Assembly (NCBI GenBank): GCA_025353305.1
Contig: JANXQX010000196.1
Coordinates: 1 to 29,131, forward strand
DNA length: 29,131 nucleotides
DNA from: Holophagaceae bacterium
GTDB taxonomy: Bacteria; Acidobacteriota; Holophagae; Holophagales; Holophagaceae
Direction of reading: 5' to 3'
Of this stretch, positions 25,698 through 29,131 are shown piece after piece. Every line of letters starts with the position of its first letter. The first letter of the stretch is position 1. The notes below the pieces were generated by a model, which worked only from the letters and a program-made list of their open reading frames with translations, was not told the origin of the DNA and did no database searches. The translations under genes and the position numbers were made by a program.

Positions 25698-26183
25698 CTA
25701 TTTCTTCTTGTGATTGGCCAGCTGGTGGATGGTCATCAGGGTCACAACCTCGTAACGCTTAGTACCTGCGGGAATGCGCACCCTTACTTCGGCACCTTCT
25801 TCCATGCCCACCAGGGCCAGGCCGATGGGTGAGTTGATGCTGAGCTGATCCTTGCTGCTGCCCAATTCCTCGGGCAACACCAGGTGATACGTTACCTCCG
25901 CGTCGGAGTCCAGATCGAGCAAGGTCACCTTGGAACCGTAGGCCACGCGGTCTTTCGGGAGTCGGGTGATGTCCAATGTGGCCACTTCGGCGATGCGTTT
26001 TTCCATGGATACGACTTTGGACTGGTACATGTCGCGTTTCGCAAGCGCCTGCTCGTATTCTGCGTTTTCAGAAAGATCCCCTTGGCTGGCCGCGTTGGCG
26101 ATTTCCTTGGGGATATCAACGAGCAAGGCCTGCTTGAGGTTTCTCAGGTCGGTTTCCAGCTTAGCTAGGACATGCTTGGGCAT
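25698..26183 (-). CDS. greA: Transcription elongation factor GreA/GreB
   Basis: This 161-residue protein rescues backtracked RNA polymerase by stimulating transcript cleavage through the secondary channel. The N-terminal coiled coil carries the conserved tip GDLSENAEY (35-43) with its acidic residues. The C-terminal FKBP-like domain (about 82-155) includes LALVGMEEGAEVRVRIPAGTKRYEVV. Length matches GreA (about 158). The start is ATG 26183, with a weak ribosome site. It lies 39 bp downstream of the lpxL-like gene and 92 bp upstream of clpX, all on one strand. The GreB alternative is less likely, although the C-terminus is somewhat divergent. Confidence 0.92.
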   Translation of the reverse strand: MPKHVLAKLETDLRNLKQALLVDIPKEIANAASQGDLSENAEYEQALAKRDMYQSKVVSMEKRIAEVATLDITRLPKDRVAYGSKVTLLDLDSDAEVTYHLVLPEELGSSKDQLSINSPIGLALVGMEEGAEVRVRIPAGTKRYEVVTLMTIHQLANHKKK

Positions 26184-26222
26184 CTCGTTTTAGTCCAACA
26201 AAATGGCGCTGATCTGAAGGCG

Positions 26223-27188
26223 TCAGGCCTGGGGTGGAAATGCGGCGGAGTACGATTCTATCCACTCCGGGGGAGGAACGGGGTGACCGTCCCGAGGCTG
26301 GGTTTTGAAACGGTTGTGCATCCAGAACCACCATCGGGGATCTTTCCGGACCTGATCCTCTATTCGACGGGTCATCACTTGGGTAGCCGTCCAGATATCC
26401 CGATCCAGATCCCCGGAGCGCGGGGCATGGAAGGGTGGCTCGAAACGCACCATGATGGTGCCATCGGCTTCAGGCCAACTGAACACAGGCAGAATTGGCA
26501 GATCAAATTTCACGGCCAAAGAGCCGGCGGTGAGAAAAGTGGAAGCCCAACGACCCATGAAACGCACGAAAGCGCCCATGGTCAGTGCATCCTGGTCCAT
26601 GAGAAAACCAACCCCCTGACCTGCCTTCAGAGCCTTGAGGGAACCCCGGGCCCCGCCGTCTTTCGGAATGACGGTATTCCCGAACCGGGTTCGAAGCCCC
26701 GTCAGAACTGGCTCCAGCAGCGGATTGTCGAGTTCTCTGGCGATGACTGCCAACCCTCGCCCGTGGCGGCTTTGGGCCAGTGCGATGGCTTCCCAGTTCC
26801 CGTAGTGCCCCGTAAGCTGGATGAAGCCTTTTCCTTCAGCGGCCGCGGCATCAAAGTGCTCGAGCCCCTCCACGTTCACCAGCCCATCCAACTCCGATGG
26901 CTCTGCGTGCATCAATGGAATGCTTGTAAAAAGCAGCTCCCCGAAATGGCGGAAGGATTCACGGGCCACCACATGGGCCTGTTTTTCCGTTATGCCCAGA
27001 TTTGAAGCGCTGATGTTTTCCAAGGCCAGGTTACGGTGCCGCCGGTCCAAATGAAACGCCAGGATTCCCGCCCCCTGTCCCATCGCTTGCACCGTTGATC
27101 TCGGGAAAGCCGAGAGCAGGCGGTCAAAGGCCCTGAAGAGCCGGAACTCGACGCGGTGGCGGAAGGTTGGTCGGGATAGGTTCGGCAT
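26223..27188 (-). CDS. Lysophospholipid/lipid A acyltransferase (LpxL/HtrB family)
   Basis: This 321-residue protein of the lipid A late acyltransferase family transfers an acyl chain to Kdo2-lipid IVA or a related acceptor at the inner membrane. The catalytic HX4E motif is GHYGNWE (His128, Glu133). Other family features are the N-terminal RHRVEFRLFRAF, the FLMDQDA segment and the C-terminal PRWWFWMHNRFK. Which acyl donor or position it uses cannot be read from sequence. The ATG at 27188 has no Shine-Dalgarno: it directly follows the U-tract of a strong hairpin terminator, so transcription or translation initiation here is unusual. greA follows after 39 bp. Confidence 0.9.
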   Translation of the reverse strand: MPNLSRPTFRHRVEFRLFRAFDRLLSAFPRSTVQAMGQGAGILAFHLDRRHRNLALENISASNLGITEKQAHVVARESFRHFGELLFTSIPLMHAEPSELDGLVNVEGLEHFDAAAAEGKGFIQLTGHYGNWEAIALAQSRHGRGLAVIARELDNPLLEPVLTGLRTRFGNTVIPKDGGARGSLKALKAGQGVGFLMDQDALTMGAFVRFMGRWASTFLTAGSLAVKFDLPILPVFSWPEADGTIMVRFEPPFHAPRSGDLDRDIWTATQVMTRRIEDQVRKDPRWWFWMHNRFKTQPRDGHPVPPPEWIESYSAAFPPQA

Positions 27189-27218
27189 AAAAAAGGGCGC
27201 CTCGGGGGGCCGAGGCGC
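27189..27218 (-). terminator. Rho-independent terminator downstream of arcA, abutting the lpxL-like start
   Basis: Perfect 9-bp arms, GCGCCTCGG and CCGAGGCGC (27197-27205 and 27210-27218), flank a 4-nt loop. On the minus strand the stem is followed by CCC and six T (27194-27189). The T-run ends exactly at the ATG of the lpxL-like gene. It lies 64 bp beyond the arcA stop. Confidence 0.85.
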
Positions 27219-27282
27219 GTTGAAGTAAGTCTATCCTGGAAAATCGTGTCAAGGAAGCCTGCCCGGGCCGGAGCAATAAAAC

Positions 27283-28578
27283 CTAGACGCGGGCGAGCGG
27301 CATTGTCATGCAGCGCGGGCCCCCTCGTGCGCGGCTGAGTTCGCCGCTTTTCAGAAGGATCAGGTATTTCTTTCCATCCAGCAGGTTGATGTCAGGGGCC
27401 GCGAGCAGTTCCTCGGTATTCAGCACGCTGTAACCGTTGTTGGAAAGCTGTTCGGCGGTGGCCATGTTGCGGCTGTAGCTGACGATGACGCCAGGCGCAA
27501 GGGCGAAGGCATTGGCGCCATCGGTCCATTGCTCCCGTTGCTGCATGATGTAGTCGTTGCCGCCGCAGTAGATGGGCTGCAGTTCAATGCCAACTTCGTT
27601 CAGCGCGGCAAGTAGGTTCGGCCGCATGGTGAACCGCAGTTCTTCATGGCGCAGATCGATATTGACGACGTTCAGCAACTCACGGGACCCGTCGGTGAAG
27701 TAGGGCGGATAGATCAGGCATTCGCCGTGGTTGATGTGGGTGAAGATCGTGTCCAGGTGCATGGCGCTGCGCTTATTAGGCATGAGCACCATCAGAAGGT
27801 GCTCGAAACTGTTCCCGGCAGCCTGGTGGTGGGCCCGCAAGCTCTCGGCGAGATGGTGGATGGCATCCGTGGAACTGCGCTCGGAACAACCCACCGCCAG
27901 CACTTTGTCCGAAAGCACCAGGATGTCCCCACCCTCAAGGCTCATGGGCATCTTGATTTCCCCACGCAGGAGGGGGGTCACCTGGTCGAACCATTTGTCG
28001 TGGTCCGTGAGATGCCTCAACCGTGGATGGTGCCTGAAAATATAACTGAGGATCAAGGGCTCGCGTTCCCGGGCGATGGTGGCCATGGCGTTGACGCTGT
28101 AGCCATCGCCCACCACGGAGGCGGGGTCCCGCATGAACAGCAGGTTTGGGATGGGGCGCAGACGGTACTCGAACTCGCGCATCCAGTGCATGTGGTGGGC
28201 CATGTCCGGCCAGGGGATGCCCGAGATCACGCTCGCGCCGAGTTCATTTGCGGTGAAGTCCCGCAGCATGGTGCAGGTGTCCTCTGGCAGATCCACCAGG
28301 CGATGCAGATCCTCGATGAAGGCCAATTTCACCGTCTCCTCTGCCAGGGCCTCCTGGAAAAGATCCTGCACATCCAGCACCTCGTCCGCCACCCGGGCCA
28401 GCACCCGGCGGAACTGGTCGTGCTCCTCGCGGGCATGGTCGCCGAACAAAATGTCATCGAAGAGCAGCTTTTCCATCATGGCCGGAACCATAAGATCCAC
28501 TTCGGGACCAGGGCGGTGGACCACCACTTGCCGGAGCCGTTGGATTTCAGAAAAAACCGAGAGTCGGATGGGTTGCAT
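27283..28578 (-). CDS. arcA: Arginine deiminase
   Basis: Arginine deiminase (EC 3.5.3.6) hydrolyses arginine to citrulline and ammonia, the first step of the ADI pathway that yields ATP and alkali. The 431-residue protein carries all catalytic elements: Asp151 in FMRDPA, Glu215 in EGGD, His274 and Asp276 in MHLDTIFTH, and the nucleophile Cys423 in GGPRCMTMP. Length is slightly above the usual 406-418. The N-terminal FSEIQRLRQVVVHRPGPE is typical and supports ATG 28578. arcB and arcC are not adjacent in the window; the divergent gene is COG2403-like. Transcription ends at the hairpin at 27189-27218. The 376-bp upstream spacer is rich in palindromes and may contain its control sites. Confidence 0.95.
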   Translation of the reverse strand: MQPIRLSVFSEIQRLRQVVVHRPGPEVDLMVPAMMEKLLFDDILFGDHAREEHDQFRRVLARVADEVLDVQDLFQEALAEETVKLAFIEDLHRLVDLPEDTCTMLRDFTANELGASVISGIPWPDMAHHMHWMREFEYRLRPIPNLLFMRDPASVVGDGYSVNAMATIAREREPLILSYIFRHHPRLRHLTDHDKWFDQVTPLLRGEIKMPMSLEGGDILVLSDKVLAVGCSERSSTDAIHHLAESLRAHHQAAGNSFEHLLMVLMPNKRSAMHLDTIFTHINHGECLIYPPYFTDGSRELLNVVNIDLRHEELRFTMRPNLLAALNEVGIELQPIYCGGNDYIMQQREQWTDGANAFALAPGVIVSYSRNMATAEQLSNNGYSVLNTEELLAAPDINLLDGKKYLILLKSGELSRARGGPRCMTMPLARV

Positions 28579-28653
28579 TGGCCGCAGGCGCTTTCAGGGT
28601 AGGTCGTTGTTGCAAAATAAAGTAGTCAGTTCAATGGCGCCCCGACATAGAGG

Positions 28654-28709
28654 CTCCAGCTCTGAGAACGAATGTGAGCAGGAAGGCGCACTGCGCCTGA
28701 TAGCTGGAG
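28654..28709. repeat. Nested inverted repeat in the arcA upstream region
   Basis: The outer arms CTCCAGCT (28654-28661) and AGCTGGAG (28702-28709) are perfectly complementary. They enclose the near-perfect palindrome AGGCGCA-C-TGCGCCT (28684-28698), which has the size of a dimeric-regulator operator. It lies about 75-125 bp upstream of the arcA start. An operator or a cruciform/RNA hairpin are both possible. Confidence 0.45.
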
Positions 28710-28759
28710 GGGCCGTAGCAAAATAACCTTGACTGCACAGGCTATTTTGACACGGCCCC
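28709..28759. repeat. 51-bp palindrome resembling transposon terminal repeats
   Basis: The outer arms GGGGCCGT (28709-28716) and ACGGCCCC (28752-28759) and the inner arms CAAAATA (28719-28725) and TATTTTG (28743-28749) are perfect, separated by symmetric 2-nt mismatches, with a 17-nt loop. Its arm CCGTAGCAAAATAACC matches 14 of 16 bases of the 8123-8175 palindrome. No transposase is nearby, so it may be a MITE or IS remnant, or a shared regulatory stem-loop. Confidence 0.6.
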
Positions 28760-28954
28760 TAACCTCAGAGCCTAGCATAGGGGCTGCGCTGCTGGGGCTG
28801 AACCAGTGGCGTCCCGAAGTCTCGCAGGCCCTGTGACAGTTGCCACTTCCCGCCTGGATTGAGGGGGCTTTTGGGCTACCATGGTTGGGTCTGGAGCGTG
28901 CCAGGACTGCCACCATCGCGCGTGTCGGTAACCTCCGGAAGCATGGGGAACGTT

Positions 28955-29131
28955 ATGTCTCAGACACCGCGACGGGTCATCATCCTGGGAGCCGCTGGCC
29001 GCGACTTCCACAACTTCAACACTGTCTACCGCGACAACCCCGCCTATCAGGTGGTGGCTTTCACGGCGACCCAGATTCCCGACATCGCCGGGCGCAGGTA
29101 CCCAGCTGTCTTGGCAGGGAAGCTCTATCCG
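28955..29131 (+). CDS. COG2403 GTPase / cyclic 2,3-diphosphoglycerate synthase-like (3' end missing)
   Basis: Only the first 59 residues are in the window and the frame runs off its end. The N-terminus RRVIILGAAGRDFHNFN followed by VYRDNPAYQVVAFTATQIP and the RRYPAVLAGKLYP segment are strongly typical of the COG2403 family annotated as predicted GTPase or cyclic 2,3-diphosphoglycerate synthase (usually about 440-460 residues). ATG 28955 follows GGGGAA; an in-frame ATG at 28943 is an alternative. It is divergent from arcA. I recall members of this family lying near carbamate kinase or carbamoyltransferase genes, which would fit an arginine/carbamoyl-phosphate context, but this is inference. 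Its true reaction in bacteria is unclear. Confidence 0.75.
   Translation, partial: MSQTPRRVIILGAAGRDFHNFNTVYRDNPAYQVVAFTATQIPDIAGRRYPAVLAGKLYP

Larger units (their letters stand above)
28579..28954. other. 376-bp spacer between divergent arcA and COG2403-like gene
   Basis: I see no convincing gene; the minus-strand frames here lack family features. The spacer holds a nested inverted repeat (28654-28709), a 51-bp palindrome (28709-28759), a related half-site TCGTTGTTGCAAAATAA near 28605, and a smaller CCTA-GCA-TAGG near 28771. Promoters for both genes must lie here but cannot be placed with confidence. Confidence 0.5.

Noticed and set aside
27646..28602. 318-residue plus-strand frame opposite arcA
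   Set aside because: It lies opposite an arcA with all catalytic residues and has no motif of its own.
28626..28916. 96-residue minus-strand frame in the arcA spacer
   Set aside because: It runs through the palindromes, has no ribosome site or family features, and is probably non-coding.

Overview
The window looks like chromosomal DNA of a Gram-negative bacterium with moderately high GC and densely packed genes. The envelope genes (LpxL/HtrB-like acyltransferase, TonB-type C-terminal domain, two lipoproteins), together with clpX, lon, greA, purC, engB and ftsE homologues and several tiny gaps between convergent genes (8, 13 and 5 bp), fit such a genome. The secreted Ig/BNR/dockerin protein, the DUF4097 protein and the paired M16-like proteins make me suspect Acidobacteriota, perhaps Holophagae (Geothrix/Holophaga-like). 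That placement is an inference from remembered protein style, not a database result.

Layout. (1) 1-4126, plus strand: the 3' part of a large secreted protein with Asp-box (BNR) propeller motifs, Ig-like domains and a C-terminal dockerin-like module, followed by a lipoprotein with three tandem 78-residue repeats. (2) 4277-5158: purC. (3) 5167-9153, minus strand: two overlapping M16-peptidase-like genes that both lack the zinc motif, a palindromic element, and a DUF4097 protein with repeated T-N-G turns. (4) 9278-13436, plus strand: thiolase, a probably frameshifted secreted hypothetical, ftsE without ftsX, an AbrB-type antitoxin/Doc toxin pair, a structured junction, and engB. (5) 13450-15612, minus strand: an M3 peptidyl-dipeptidase lipoprotein, preceded by a cloverleaf-like inverted-repeat cluster. 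(6) 15940-19441, plus strand: branched-chain aminotransferase and two successive regulators that resemble sigma-54 enhancer-binding proteins but have lost their catalytic and sigma-contact motifs. (7) 19447-28578, minus strand: a long co-directional run read as arcA, terminator, lpxL-like, greA, clpX, lon (4-bp overlap with clpX), a TonB_C-domain protein, a small membrane protein and a YihY/BrkB protein. (8) 28955-29131, plus strand: the 5' end of a COG2403 (cyclic 2,3-diphosphoglycerate synthase-like) gene, divergent from arcA across a palindrome-rich spacer.

How genes may work together: clpX and lon form a translationally coupled proteolysis unit; AbrB/Doc is a toxin-antitoxin module; the M16-like pair probably makes a heterodimer; arcA and the COG2403 gene may share a regulatory region. 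No CRISPR array, rRNA, tRNA or intact transposase was seen. The least conventional content is the degenerate enhancer-binding-protein pair at 17069-19441, the structured DNA at 15651-15730, and the related terminal-inverted-repeat-like stem-loops at 8123-8175 and 28709-28759.
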